Shown here piece by piece: positions 8,310 through 17,336 of a stretch of DNA of 48,230 nt (its first letter is position 1; every line of letters begins with the position of its first letter). The stretch covers positions 1 to 48,230 of the forward strand of contig JAAEPE010000230.1 of NCBI GenBank assembly GCA_024222395.1, in the 5' to 3' direction. Source of the stretch: Myxococcales bacterium. Lineage in GTDB: Bacteria; Myxococcota_A; Polyangia; Haliangiales; Haliangiaceae. Both the position numbers and the translations under genes were made by a program. The notes beneath the pieces are model-generated. The model worked only from the letters and a program-made list of their open reading frames with translations. It ran no database searches and was not told where the DNA came from.

Positions 8310-8657
8310 CTAGTCGCTGCCGCCGCTGGAGTTTGCCTTCGCCGGTGCTGCTGGTGCTGCCGACGCCGCAGACGACTCACCGGTCGACGTTGCAGGCGTT
8401 TTCGATGCAGCCGAGTCCGACTTCGAAGTCGAATCCGCACTGGATGAGCCGGTGCCCTTAGAGTCTCCGTCCTTCTTCGTTGAGGAATAGAGATCATTGT
8501 ACCAACCGCCACCTTTGAGATGGAACGCGCTCTGCGAAATGATGCGCTCTAGAGCACCTTTGCACTCCTCACATTCGGTCTTTCGATCTTCGCTCATGCG
8601 CTGCATGTACTCGAAAACCTTGTGGCAACTTTGACACTCATACTCGTAGATTGGCAC
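8310..8657 (-). CDS. FmdB/CxxC-CxxC zinc-ribbon protein
   Basis: 115 residues. The GTG at 8657 gives the family's usual start PIYEYECQSC, with AGGA about 6 bp upstream; the longer reading to 8747 has no family support. A two-CxxC zinc ribbon (CQSC, CEEC) occupies residues 1-45 and ends with the typical SAFHLKGGGWYNDLYSS. The remaining 60 residues are Ser/Ala/Thr-rich and low complexity. Members are often called FmdB putative regulatory proteins, but the molecular role is poorly defined. It is probably co-transcribed with folD downstream. Confidence 0.88.
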   Translation of the reverse strand: MPIYEYECQSCHKVFEYMQRMSEDRKTECEECKGALERIISQSAFHLKGGGWYNDLYSSTKKDGDSKGTGSSSADSTSKSDSAASKTPATSTGESSAASAAPAAPAKANSSGGSD

Positions 8658-8756
8658 GACGATTCCTGCTACCACGACGTCACTGAGTCCGTCTAGAGCG
8701 GCGCGCGATTTGAAGTCCGGCGCCCCCCTCTCTCGGCGACATTCCACTGAGAATCC

Positions 8757-9968
8757 ATGTCCACGAAATCCACACTCTTGCTAGCCCCAGCCCTGGCCCC
8801 ACTCACTGGGACTGATCCTCTTGCCTGCTCGGTGCGCGATTTGGCACGAGCACTTCAAGAGGCTGGCTGGAAGGTGACAGTAGCGGTTGGCATCGATGGC
8901 CGTGAGCAGAGTAATCAGGCGGGCTTACAACGTGCGGGACTCGCGCGCCGCTTAGAACCACTCACAGTAGGTGAGAGCCAGCTCATTGTCTCCGAGGGAA
9001 CCTCGAGCGACATCGGAGTCTTTGCCCTATCCTTCGACGGGGAGCCAGATGCTGAGGCAAGCCTTGTGGCCGCCTTGAAACTCGGCCATGCGCCCAATCT
9101 TCTGCAACTGTGGACCGAGACGGCCAAGGCACTAGCTTCTAGTGGAGACCTCAAGACCGTGGTGCACCACTCCAACAGCAAAACCGCTGAGGGGCTGGAA
9201 ACCGCAGATTTCGTACTCATGTCATCCAGAACGGCCGCCACTGCCGCCCTCAAGGAGGAGGAGTCCCCCTTCGCTTCACTAGCAAGCAAGCTCGGCGGCC
9301 TGGCCCCGGGATTCGACGCTCTCGAATGGAACCCGGAGCGCGATAGTCTTCTCGCTCAGCGCATGGATCCGCCAACCGCTGCTGCCAAGGCTGAGGCCAA
9401 GGCCGCTCTCCGCAAGGAGCTTGGGCTCAAGGATGTTGATGTGCCACTTATCGGGGTTGTCACGAAGATCGAAAAGCTGCCACGCGCAGTGGGCACCGAA
9501 CTCATCAAGATGCCGCTGCAGCTAGCAGGGTTGGGCGCCGGTCCTCACATCGCTGCACTCGCAAGTCGCGCACCCCAAGTCGCGGTCTGCCCGAAGCCGC
9601 TCTCTGATTTTGAGGCACGCCAACTGCGCCACCGCATTGTCGCGGCCGCAGATTTCGTCCTCCTGCCTCCTGGGGCCAGCCCCAGTTCTCTGCTCTTCCC
9701 TTGTCGCTACGGCACAGCAATCATCGCTCACAACAGCGGCGAACCAAGCGAGCGGCTCGTCAACTTCGACGTCAATTCGCGGACCGGCAGCGGATTCCTC
9801 TACCGCAACAACGATGAGCTGATGGCGACAATTCGGACGGCTCTCCTTGCATGGCAGGCCGGCGAAGAGACCCGCGAGGCCTTAGTACAGCGCTGTTTGC
9901 ACCTCGACCTCAGTTGGAAGACCACCGCGATTCGCTTCGACGAGTTAGTCGCAGGACTGTTCTCCTAG
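8757..9968 (+). CDS. Degenerate glycogen-synthase-like protein (GT5 fold)
   Basis: 403 residues, shorter than normal GlgA (about 480). The layout follows GT5: an N-terminal Rossmann half ending LAPGFDALEWNPERDSLL, then AALRKELGL and VPLIGVVTKIEK, and a C-terminal half with a plausible remnant of the acceptor/donor loop (FVLLPPGASPSSLLFPCRYGT, then SGFLYRNNDEL). The substrate lysine motif KTGGL is not conserved (the equivalent stretch reads APLTGTDPL) and the expected E-X7-E glutamates are absent. The enzyme is therefore probably inactive in glucan synthesis and may bind glucan or regulate. A stable hairpin follows the stop codon. The family link is inferred from motif order. Confidence 0.65.
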   Translation: MSTKSTLLLAPALAPLTGTDPLACSVRDLARALQEAGWKVTVAVGIDGREQSNQAGLQRAGLARRLEPLTVGESQLIVSEGTSSDIGVFALSFDGEPDAEASLVAALKLGHAPNLLQLWTETAKALASSGDLKTVVHHSNSKTAEGLETADFVLMSSRTAATAALKEEESPFASLASKLGGLAPGFDALEWNPERDSLLAQRMDPPTAAAKAEAKAALRKELGLKDVDVPLIGVVTKIEKLPRAVGTELIKMPLQLAGLGAGPHIAALASRAPQVAVCPKPLSDFEARQLRHRIVAAADFVLLPPGASPSSLLFPCRYGTAIIAHNSGEPSERLVNFDVNSRTGSGFLYRNNDELMATIRTALLAWQAGEETREALVQRCLHLDLSWKTTAIRFDELVAGLFS

Positions 9969-9997
9969 TTTTGTGCCAAAGGCGTTGGCACAAAACT
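9967..9997 (+). terminator. Strong hairpin after the GlgA-like gene
   Basis: AGTTTTGTGCCAA, loop AGGCG, TTGGCACAAAACT: a perfect 13-bp stem that begins inside the stop codon. There is no T run after it, so on the plus strand it is a stem without a classic tail. It could block exonucleases or act as an operator. Confidence 0.5.
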
Positions 9998-10006
9998 GAG
10001 AGAACA

Positions 10007-10029
10007 AGCACCCAGCTTCGCTGGGCGCT
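10007..10029 (+). repeat. Second hairpin abutting the 162-bp element
   Basis: AGCaCCCAGC, loop TTC, GCTGGGcGCT, with one mismatch. Its last two bases are the first two of repeat copy 2. It could belong to a composite terminator with the hairpin 10 bp upstream. Confidence 0.45.
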
Positions 10030-10189
10030 AGACTGCCGAGTATAAAAGATGATTAGAAATGGCGAGTCATTTCTTTTCGAGTGCAAGGCGTGAATGAGGA
10101 GCTTGTTGGGACAAGTGACGATATGAACAACGCCGCAATCGGGAAGAAGGGGCCGCCAGAACGATCAGGCTTTGTGCTCGGCGGTCTAG
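10028..10189 (+). repeat. 162-bp structured repeat element, copy 2 (divergent)
   Basis: Same length and orientation as copies 1 and 3 but more divergent. The left end CTAGACTGCCGAGTA pairs with the right end TGCTCGGCGGTCTAG. Positions 7 and 14 become G-U pairs here, and position 15 changes from G-C to A-U with its partner. An internal GAAATG-GCGAGT-CATTTC hairpin and a CTTGT-TGGG-ACAAG hairpin are visible. The core (GTGCAAGGCGTGAATGAGGA and CGCAATCGGGAA) is conserved. It lies between the GlgA-like gene and the small PilZ gene. Confidence 0.85.
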
Positions 10190-10331
10190 TGTTTCGCGCC
10201 AGTGGCGCTGTAGCCTGATGCTCCGCACCAGGATCCTGTAGCGGCTCAAGTTGCGCTTTTGGGCGCTCTCGAGCAAAAACTTGGTAGAGGTACTCCGCTC
10301 ACCTACACTGTAGGTATAAGGGGGAAGAAGT
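10190..10331. promoter_or_regulatory. Intergenic region upstream of the small PilZ gene
   Basis: 142 bp without a gene. A short dyad CCTACACTGTAGG lies at about 10300-10312, followed by a GGGGGAAG ribosome-binding site just before the PilZ start. It probably holds the PilZ promoter; no clear -35/-10 pair was identified. Confidence 0.35.
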
Positions 10332-10715
10332 ATGCTTTCAAGTGATCGACGAATCGGATTTCGGGTACCCATTGAGATGTTCCTCAATCAGTACATCTCC
10401 GACCGGCCCTATCGGGCCATGGCCGGAAACCTTAGTGAAACAGGGATCTTACTCAATCGAGTAAAGAGCCCACCTCGACGGCTCCAAGAGGGGCAGCGGG
10501 TTGTGGGATTGGAGTTTGAGCTACCGGGAACCAGCGAGACAATCTGGGCCCGTGGTGAAATATGCAGCCAGGGAAGTGACCGCTTCTTCCAAACGGATCG
10601 GGTGCGATTCACGGGAATGCCCCGGATCCACGCGAGAATGCTCCGAAACTACTGCATCGAGTCCCGCCGTAGTCACCTCGGCGGCCTCTTGGGCCGTATT
10701 CGATGCTCTGAGTGA
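10332..10715 (+). CDS. PilZ domain protein, stand-alone
   Basis: 127 residues, nearly all one PilZ domain: DRRIGFRVPIEMFLNQY at the start, YRAMAGNLSETGILL in place of the D/NxSxxG motif, and IWARGEICSQG later. This variant (RIGFRVP...NLSETG) is common in Myxococcota; c-di-GMP binding is possible but not assured. The ATG at 10332 follows a strong GGGGGAAG site. The gene stands 138 bp upstream of the large TPR/HEAT gene and may be co-expressed with it. Confidence 0.88.
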   Translation: MLSSDRRIGFRVPIEMFLNQYISDRPYRAMAGNLSETGILLNRVKSPPRRLQEGQRVVGLEFELPGTSETIWARGEICSQGSDRFFQTDRVRFTGMPRIHARMLRNYCIESRRSHLGGLLGRIRCSE

Positions 10716-10853
10716 GTTGACGCCCAGCTCCGGTGAATCGCAGTTTCTCAAACGATCTCGGATTCACGGAAAGCCTCTCGTCCTCCCAGGCGTTATAGTG
10801 GAGAGACGCGCCCGACGTTCGGGCTCGGCGGTGGCACCACTAAGGAACCGAGA

Positions 10854-13800
10854 TTGCGACGATTCTTCTTTTCGACTCTAGTAGCGCTTGGTCTCCTCAT
10901 CGGGGCTCCACTCCACTCCCCTAGTCCTGCAACTGCGCAGGACGATTGGGGGGTACGCCGAGATCCCTTCGATAAAGGGCTCATCAAGCGTTACAAGAGC
11001 CTGCTCTCCAGGCGCCCTGGTGATGCCAAAGCTCTCGGCAAGCTCATGGCGATGTACCGCCGCTACCGCAGCATTGGCCTCTTAGTGCGGGAGTACGAGG
11101 GAGCACAGCAGAAGCGCCCCTCGTTCTCGAACTTGATGGTACTCGGCTATTTGCAGCGCCACGAGGGTGCCCCAGACAAAGCTCTAGCCCGATTCACCGA
11201 GGCGGTGACTCTCGATCCTAAGAGCCCCCTTGTGCACAACGAGCTCGGAAAGATGCTGCGCGCCAAAGGGCAAAGAGCGGAGGCCATCTCTCACTACGAG
11301 AAAGCCCTAGCACTGGCCACTGGCAAGAAGCAGAAAATGCGCGTCCTGCGCGCCTTGGCCGAATTGGCGATGGAGTCGGGCGACATCGAAGCGGCTAAGG
11401 CTCACCTTGAGACCTTTCTAAAGCTCGATCCGAAGAACTCCCAGACCATGATCGAACTCGGCGAGGCCCTCGCGCAACACAAGCGCTACGACGAGGCAAT
11501 TGCCATCTTTCGCGAGACAGAAGCCAACCTGCGATCGGATCCTATGACTCGGGTAGAGATGGTGACGCGCATTGGCCTTGCTCTCGAGGGCAAGGGAGAG
11601 AGCCTGGCTGCGGTCCAAGAGTACGAGCGCGGCATCAAGATAGGTGGCCGCGGTTACTACACGACTAAAGAGCTCACGGCTCGAATCGTCGCCATCTACC
11701 GGCAGCGGCAAGAACTCGACACTCTGATCTCCAAGCTAGAAACCCAGTGGAAGTCGAAGAAACGTTCCTACTTCGAATGGGACACCTTGGCCAAGCTCTA
11801 CGAGGAGACAGGCATCGCAGACAAGGCCATCGCGGCCTACAGAAAAGCGACGAAGAGCGCCCCCTACGAACTCGATACGCAACGACGACTCATCGTTCTT
11901 CTCGAGAACTCAGGCAGAGAGGCCGAGGCTCTAAAGCAATACGAGAACGTAATTCGTGTAGCACCGGGTGAACCACGCTTTCAACTGGAACTCGCCAAAC
12001 GCTATTGGAAGCTCGGCCAAATCAAGCAAGCGATGGCAATGGCAAAGAAGATTCGTGCGCGGTTCTCAAGCGATCCGGGTGTCGTCTCCTCGCTAGCAGA
12101 TCTGTATACCGGGTGGGAGCAACCAAAGGAGTCGCTAGATGCCTACGAGACGCTAACGAGGATCGATCCGGGCGATCCGCGACACTTAGAGAATCTCGGA
12201 GAGCGGCACTTCCAAGACGGCAACCGTTCCAAGGCGGAAAAGGTCTGGCTAAGAATCATCCGACTCAAGAGTGCGGACAATTTCGCACGACTTGCCAGCA
12301 TCTACGCAGAACACGACATGCTCAGCGAGTCGGTCACGATGTACGGCGAAGCGATTGCTCTGCAGGGAAAGAACTCGAAACACTACAAAGGCCGTGCAAA
12401 CGTCTACGAGCGCCTTCGGCGCATCGACGATTCCGTCAAAGACTGGGAGATGGTGCTCAAGCTCTCGCCCGATAAAAAGAGCTACGCCAGCGTGCGTCAA
12501 GAGGCTCGGCGGCACGTAGTAAACCTGCTCGCCCGCACCAGCCCTGGGAGGCATCGCAGGAAGTCCCCCTTGGAGGCGCGCATCCTGGCCTGGAATGTGG
12601 GGTTTTCCTCGACGCCTCGGCGCATTGGAGACGGCTTCTATCTTGTCGAAGCCTACCGACGTCTCAATGAGGGCAAGAAGATGCAGGGAGTATTGGAAGA
12701 ACTCCTCACGCTCCGCGCCACAGACCAGAGCGTCATGTTGCAGTTGGTCAAGAGCTACAGGGTTCTGCGCCAACATGATGAAGCAATCGCAATGCTCCTC
12801 GCGCTCGCGAAGCTCAATCCTGGGCGCGAGCGCGACTACTACAACCAAATTGCCGAGATCAAGACAGATCTTCAATTGGACGACGAGGCAATCGAATACG
12901 TCAGGCGGGCTCTGGAAAAGAGCCCCAACGACCCAATCGCCTATCAGCGCCTCGCCGAGCGCTATCAGGCGATGCAGAAACAGGATAAGGCGATCGAGTC
13001 CTACGAAAAAGTCCTAGAGCTCTCGCCACGGAGTTTTGCGGTTTCCTTCGTATTGGCCCGGCTCTACATCAACGGCGGGCAACGTGAGAAAGCAACAGCC
13101 CTCTATCGCAACGTTCTCGCCAACGCGTCCTCGCCCGAGGTCTTGCACAAGGCTGGGCGCGAGGCCGTCGAGCTCGAGTGGCTCAACGGCTCACTCTCAG
13201 GACTCCTTGATACGGTATCCCCGCTGGTTGCGGCATATGGGCACAAGCCCATGTACAGGCGCATCTTGGTGCAAATCTACGACCGGTACGTTCCGAGCCT
13301 GGCGGCCGACCTCGAAGACGGAGACGCCAAGACTCGCTTGGCTGCGCGAGCCAAACTCGACAAGCTTGGTTCAACAGGCCTGCGACCTCTACTCGAGGCC
13401 CTAGCGGACGACGACGACCAGCAGCAACAGCAGGCCGCGGTCGCAGTGCTCGGCTATTTGGGTAACCCAGCGGCAGCGGCGCCTTTGGTGCGTCTCGCCA
13501 AGCGCGCAATCCCCAAGTCTCACGGCCACACGTCATCCCTTCTTCCATCTCTGAGCTGGGACGTCAAAGTCCAGGCGCTTATCGCAGCCGCCCGCCTGGG
13601 CGACTCGCGAACGATTCCGACCCTGGTTGAACTCGCCAAACACAAAGAGAACTCGATGCGTGAGGCCGCAGTATTTGCCCTCGGAGTTACCGGCGATGCC
13701 AAAGCACTTTCGGCGCTCTTGGCGGCCAGCGAAGATGAAACTCACAAAGTACAGACCATGGCATGCCTGGCGTTTTCGGAGTTCCGAGACGCCAAGAGTA

Positions 13801-15026
13801 TTCGCATGAGCACTCAGAGAGCCGTGCAAATCTTGTCGGACGAAGGCGCACACGATCTCACACGCGCCGCCTGTGCTTGGGTACTCGGCCACCGCAGAAA
13901 TAGAGACGGTCAGGAGCAGCTCTTGCGTGCCCTAGCCCGCGGCAATGATCAAACACAACGTCTCTCGGCTTGGGCCCTCGGCGAGCTTGGTGCTCCCAAT
14001 GCCATTCCGGATCTCATCGCGGCCTTCGCCTCCAAACGCGAGCCTGTTCGCAGCACGGCCGCCCAGGCATTGACCAAGCTGCTATCAAAGGACGCCGCAC
14101 TCCAAACCCCAGGGACAATCGCTCGTCACGCGATCTATCCCGTCGCGAGTCGCCGATTTGATTCTGATCGTGCGATTCGCGCTCTTGGAACTCACGAGAA
14201 TTCCGGCGGCTTCGATCCGGCACTGCTCATAGGTCAGCAGAAGCACTTGGCATTCGGCTTGCGCAGGGCAATCGCCCGACATCGCGACCTCGTCTTGCGA
14301 GCACTCACAGACCTGGATCAGGATGAAGACGGCATTAGTTTTGGACCATTGAGTGCGGAACACGGCAAGCTCAGCGCAGCCAAACAAGCGGCCGTCCAAG
14401 AGACCCTTCGCGCGCTCGGACGCAATCTCTTTCCCGAAATGACCTCACTCGCACAACATCGCGATCCAGAAGTTCGAGCTCGCAGCCTCAGCATCATCTC
14501 CAAGATTGGTGGAGACTCGGCCAGAGAACTTCTGAGGTCCGGATTGGCCGATACGGATCGACAAGTGCGCAGAAAGGCTCTCCATGCCGCGGCCCGACTA
14601 GCCAATGAGAGCCCCAAGCAGACGGGCCTCCTGGCCACGACCGTGCAGAGCCGTCTCTCGGCTCCCCACTGGCAAGAGCGAGTGGCGGCCGCCAACGCAC
14701 TCGCACAATGGCCAAAGTCTAAGCACACCAACTCGCATCTAGATGCGCTTATGCAAGCCCTGCATTCTGACGATAAGGGCTTTGTGAGAGCCGCCGCTGC
14801 CACGGCGCTGGGACGACTCCTTGCTGGCACCTCGAATGCCGAGGCAGACGCGGTTGCAGTGCTTTCCAGGGCGTCAGATTCGGCACAGGAACCCCTTTCG
14901 ACGGTGCGATTCGACGCAGTGAGAGCTCTTCAGAGCATTGGCGGATCGGTCGCCAAGCAACATCTAGCAGCGGTTGCCAAGTCAGATCCGAGCAAACGAG
15001 TTCGAGACGCTGCCTCACAGATTTGA
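10854..15026 (+). CDS. Large exported TPR and HEAT-repeat protein
   Basis: 1390 residues. The TTG start is preferred because it follows AAGGAA and gives a clean signal peptide (RRFFFSTLVALGLLIGAPL, cleavage near ATAQ-DD). Residues about 40-800 are successive tetratricopeptide repeats (for example NELGKMLRAKGQRAEAISHY and AIEYVRRALEKSPNDPIAY). Residues about 815-1390 are HEAT/PBS-lyase-like repeats (AVLGYLGNPAAAAPLVRLA, AAVFALGVTGDAKALSALL). There is no membrane segment after the signal, so it is a periplasmic or surface scaffold. The TPR-to-HEAT combination suggests a protein-interaction platform, perhaps for envelope or motility machinery. The following zinc-ribbon/FHA genes begin 31 bp downstream, so an operon is likely. 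Exact function unknown. Confidence 0.85.
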   Translation: MRRFFFSTLVALGLLIGAPLHSPSPATAQDDWGVRRDPFDKGLIKRYKSLLSRRPGDAKALGKLMAMYRRYRSIGLLVREYEGAQQKRPSFSNLMVLGYLQRHEGAPDKALARFTEAVTLDPKSPLVHNELGKMLRAKGQRAEAISHYEKALALATGKKQKMRVLRALAELAMESGDIEAAKAHLETFLKLDPKNSQTMIELGEALAQHKRYDEAIAIFRETEANLRSDPMTRVEMVTRIGLALEGKGESLAAVQEYERGIKIGGRGYYTTKELTARIVAIYRQRQELDTLISKLETQWKSKKRSYFEWDTLAKLYEETGIADKAIAAYRKATKSAPYELDTQRRLIVLLENSGREAEALKQYENVIRVAPGEPRFQLELAKRYWKLGQIKQAMAMAKKIRARFSSDPGVVSSLADLYTGWEQPKESLDAYETLTRIDPGDPRHLENLGERHFQDGNRSKAEKVWLRIIRLKSADNFARLASIYAEHDMLSESVTMYGEAIALQGKNSKHYKGRANVYERLRRIDDSVKDWEMVLKLSPDKKSYASVRQEARRHVVNLLARTSPGRHRRKSPLEARILAWNVGFSSTPRRIGDGFYLVEAYRRLNEGKKMQGVLEELLTLRATDQSVMLQLVKSYRVLRQHDEAIAMLLALAKLNPGRERDYYNQIAEIKTDLQLDDEAIEYVRRALEKSPNDPIAYQRLAERYQAMQKQDKAIESYEKVLELSPRSFAVSFVLARLYINGGQREKATALYRNVLANASSPEVLHKAGREAVELEWLNGSLSGLLDTVSPLVAAYGHKPMYRRILVQIYDRYVPSLAADLEDGDAKTRLAARAKLDKLGSTGLRPLLEALADDDDQQQQQAAVAVLGYLGNPAAAAPLVRLAKRAIPKSHGHTSSLLPSLSWDVKVQALIAAARLGDSRTIPTLVELAKHKENSMREAAVFALGVTGDAKALSALLAASEDETHKVQTMACLAFSEFRDAKSIRMSTQRAVQILSDEGAHDLTRAACAWVLGHRRNRDGQEQLLRALARGNDQTQRLSAWALGELGAPNAIPDLIAAFASKREPVRSTAAQALTKLLSKDAALQTPGTIARHAIYPVASRRFDSDRAIRALGTHENSGGFDPALLIGQQKHLAFGLRRAIARHRDLVLRALTDLDQDEDGISFGPLSAEHGKLSAAKQAAVQETLRALGRNLFPEMTSLAQHRDPEVRARSLSIISKIGGDSARELLRSGLADTDRQVRRKALHAAARLANESPKQTGLLATTVQSRLSAPHWQERVAAANALAQWPKSKHTNSHLDALMQALHSDDKGFVRAAAATALGRLLAGTSNAEADAVAVLSRASDSAQEPLSTVRFDAVRALQSIGGSVAKQHLAAVAKSDPSKRVRDAASQI

Positions 15027-15056
15027 CCGAGATTTCAAAGCCAGGCTAAACTAAAA

Positions 15057-16079
15057 ATGACTATGGACCTGGGCCTTGTATGCGATGGCTGTGGAGCCTT
15101 TAGTGAGCTTGGTATTGGCTCGTGCGTCGACTGCTCGGCCGGCCTGTCTCTCGACTCCATTGACGCTCCCAATCCCGAACTCCTCGAGCCCGTTGAAGGT
15201 ACTAAGGAATACGGCGGGCATCTCAAAGACTACGTAGACGACGAAGATACGGACTCGAGATCGACAACGCCTCCGATCAGTTGTTCATCCTGCGGAGCCG
15301 ACATTGCCGGTGGCAATCGCTTCTGCGGCATTTGTGGAACCCCAATTGAAGCGGCAGAGCCACCGCCGGCAGCTCCGCGGGCGCCAGCAAAGTCTGGTGG
15401 AGCGGGCAAGAAGACTCTCTTCTTCAGCAGTATCCAGGCAGCCAAGGCAAAGCTCGTACTAATCAAGGGCGAGGGGCATGATGGTGAGTCCTATTCCCTG
15501 GCTGGCGAAGATCACCGCGTTGGTCGCAGCGACGCAGATATCATCTTCGAGGAAGATGAATTTCTCTCCCCAGTCCACGCCAATTTCTTCTACGTCAATG
15601 GCGGTCTCGTTGTCCGCGACGAGGGGTCGACCAATGGTGTCTATCTACGAATCCACGACAGCTGCCCGCTGGAACACGAGAACCACTTCCTTGTTGGTGA
15701 GCAGGTCATGCAGGTCCGCCTCCTAAATGGTGAGGCCGGACTTACAGTAACCGAAGACGGCACCTATCTCTACGCAAGTCCTCGGCGCCCCACAAAATTC
15801 GAGTTGATCCAAGTCATGCAGGGCGGAGCGCAGGGCATACTGCACCCGGCTCAGAACGACTCTGCGACTCTTGGGCGCGAAGAAAACGACATGAATTTCC
15901 CCGACGACCCGTTCATCTCGGGTCACCACGCTCAGGTGACGTGCCAGGGCGACGCGCTCACCCTCACCGATATGGGTTCGAAGAACGGTACCTTCGTCCG
16001 TATTACCAAAGATACTCCACTGTCCCATGGCGACTACGTTTTCATGGGGCAACAACTACTCCGAGTCGAAATCGTCTAG
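15057..16079 (+). CDS. Zinc-ribbon plus double FHA domain protein (paralogue 1)
   Basis: 340 residues. Two CxxC zinc ribbons come first: CDGCGAFSELGIGSCVDC (residues 9-26) and CSSCGADIAGGNRFCGICG (about 76-94). A Pro/Ala linker follows, then two FHA domains at about 134-230 (RVGRSDADIIF, SPVHANFF, GSTNGVYLRI) and about 245-340 (TLGREENDMNF, ISGHHAQV, GSKNGTFVRI). FHA domains bind phosphothreonine peptides, so a cytosolic adaptor for Ser/Thr-kinase signalling is likely. No kinase gene is in the window. It is transcribed with the TPR/HEAT gene and its paralogue downstream. Confidence 0.88.
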   Translation: MTMDLGLVCDGCGAFSELGIGSCVDCSAGLSLDSIDAPNPELLEPVEGTKEYGGHLKDYVDDEDTDSRSTTPPISCSSCGADIAGGNRFCGICGTPIEAAEPPPAAPRAPAKSGGAGKKTLFFSSIQAAKAKLVLIKGEGHDGESYSLAGEDHRVGRSDADIIFEEDEFLSPVHANFFYVNGGLVVRDEGSTNGVYLRIHDSCPLEHENHFLVGEQVMQVRLLNGEAGLTVTEDGTYLYASPRRPTKFELIQVMQGGAQGILHPAQNDSATLGREENDMNFPDDPFISGHHAQVTCQGDALTLTDMGSKNGTFVRITKDTPLSHGDYVFMGQQLLRVEIV

Positions 16080-16179
16080 GGGCCTTACCCGACGCGCTCA
16101 AGACCCACTTCCTTTCTCTTTCTCTCTCCACTGACTCCCACGTAGCACGGGTTCCAACCGAACGAATGAGGCAACCATC

Positions 16180-17259
16180 ATGATCGTCTGCCAACGATGC
16201 GGCAAAGAAAACCAAGACCACTACAAGTTCTGCCTTGGCTGTGGCGCAGAGATTTCCCCTAGTGAAGGGGACGGCGTGGGAATGATGAAGACGATGATGG
16301 CGAACGCTAGCAGCGGCCCCGGTGGCTTGCCCGGGGTTCCAAGCACTGCCCCAATCGGCCCACCCCCCGGCGTTGGTCTATCGACGACAGCGGGTGGCTC
16401 GGCTCCCATCGGACAGCCACCAATGGCTCAAGCACCAATGGGACAGCCACCAATGGCTCAAGCACCGCTGGCGCAGCCGCCAGCGGTTGTTGGCCCACTG
16501 AAGTGCACACAGTGCCAGACCGACATCCCGCCAAACTTCAAGTTCTGCGGCGTATGCGGAACCCCAATCCAAGAGGCACCAGCATCGGCACCGGTGCCTG
16601 CCCCTGCTGGGCCGGCACCAACGCCAGCTCTCCAGGCCACGATGACGCTTATCCGACCGGATGGAAGCGAAGGTGGCGTGCACAATCTTAACGAGGGCAT
16701 GAACAATCTCGGCAGAAACCACGGTGAGGTATTCGAGAGCGACGGCTATCTCTCGCCGAGTCACGCGGAGCTGAAGCTCAACGCCTCGGGTATCCACCGT
16801 ATTAGTGACTGCGACAGCCTCAACGGCGTGTTCGTCCGCATGACAGAAGAGGAAGAGCTCATTCCTGGACAGATCATTCGCATTGGACAAGAGCTCCTTC
16901 GCTTTGATCTCATCAATGCCCCGTCGCCTATCGAGGATGGTACCGAGGTTATGGGCAGTCCCAATCCGGGCTACTGGGGATGCATCACGGTGATCATCGG
17001 TGACAACGTGACCGGAGCGGCCTTCCCGCTCTTGGGCGATAGCATCACCATGGGGCGCGAGCATGGTGACATCAACTTCCCCGATGACGGCTACGTCTCT
17101 GGTATGCACGCTCGGCTCGTCACTCGTGACAACCGCGTATTCCTATCGGACATGGGTTCATCCAACGGCACTTTCATGAAAGTTGCTGGCGGCAGAGACC
17201 TTCCGAATAACTCCTACGTTCTCTTGGGGCAACAGCTCTTTCGTCTCACGGTGAGCTAG
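16180..17259 (+). CDS. Zinc-ribbon plus double FHA domain protein (paralogue 2)
   Basis: 359 residues, same architecture as the upstream gene: ribbons CQRCGKENQDHYKFCLGCG (residues 4-22) and CTQCQTDIPPNFKFCGVCG (about 108-126), a Gly/Pro/Gln/Met linker (about 45-105), then FHA domains at about 160-245 (LGRNHGEVF, SPSHAEL, DSLNGVFVRM) and 270-359 (MGREHGDINF, VSGMHARL, SSNGTFMKV). In the first FHA the usual GSxNG is CDSLNG, so phosphopeptide binding there may be weaker. GAGG precedes the ATG. It arose with its neighbour by tandem duplication. A strong hairpin follows. Confidence 0.88.
   Translation: MIVCQRCGKENQDHYKFCLGCGAEISPSEGDGVGMMKTMMANASSGPGGLPGVPSTAPIGPPPGVGLSTTAGGSAPIGQPPMAQAPMGQPPMAQAPLAQPPAVVGPLKCTQCQTDIPPNFKFCGVCGTPIQEAPASAPVPAPAGPAPTPALQATMTLIRPDGSEGGVHNLNEGMNNLGRNHGEVFESDGYLSPSHAELKLNASGIHRISDCDSLNGVFVRMTEEEELIPGQIIRIGQELLRFDLINAPSPIEDGTEVMGSPNPGYWGCITVIIGDNVTGAAFPLLGDSITMGREHGDINFPDDGYVSGMHARLVTRDNRVFLSDMGSSNGTFMKVAGGRDLPNNSYVLLGQQLFRLTVS
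16411..16470 (+). repeat. 30-bp tandem duplication inside the FHA gene linker
   Basis: A 30-bp unit starting GGACAGCCACCAATGGCTCA is repeated at 16411 and 16441, with changes only near the end of the second copy. It encodes the decapeptide GQPPMAQAPM twice. The unit is a multiple of three, so the linker length can vary without a frameshift. Confidence 0.9.
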
Positions 17260-17283
17260 AGCACCCAGGCACTTCCGAAACGC

Positions 17284-17315
17284 AAGTGGGGCAAGCCAAG
17301 AGGCTTGCCCCACTT
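17284..17315. terminator. Bidirectional hairpin terminator between convergent genes
   Basis: AAGTGGGGCAAGCC, loop AAGA, GGCTTGCCCCACTT: a perfect 14-bp GC-rich stem. It lies between the end of the double-FHA gene (plus) and the end of mmsA (minus), the position expected for a shared terminator. Confidence 0.75.
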
Positions 17316-17336
17316 CTTCGTTCGTGGGGCAGAGTC

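Noticed and set aside
16378..17109. 243-codon minus-strand ORF opposite the second double-FHA gene
   Set aside because: A shadow of a well-supported FHA gene with a tandem repeat that keeps several frames open.
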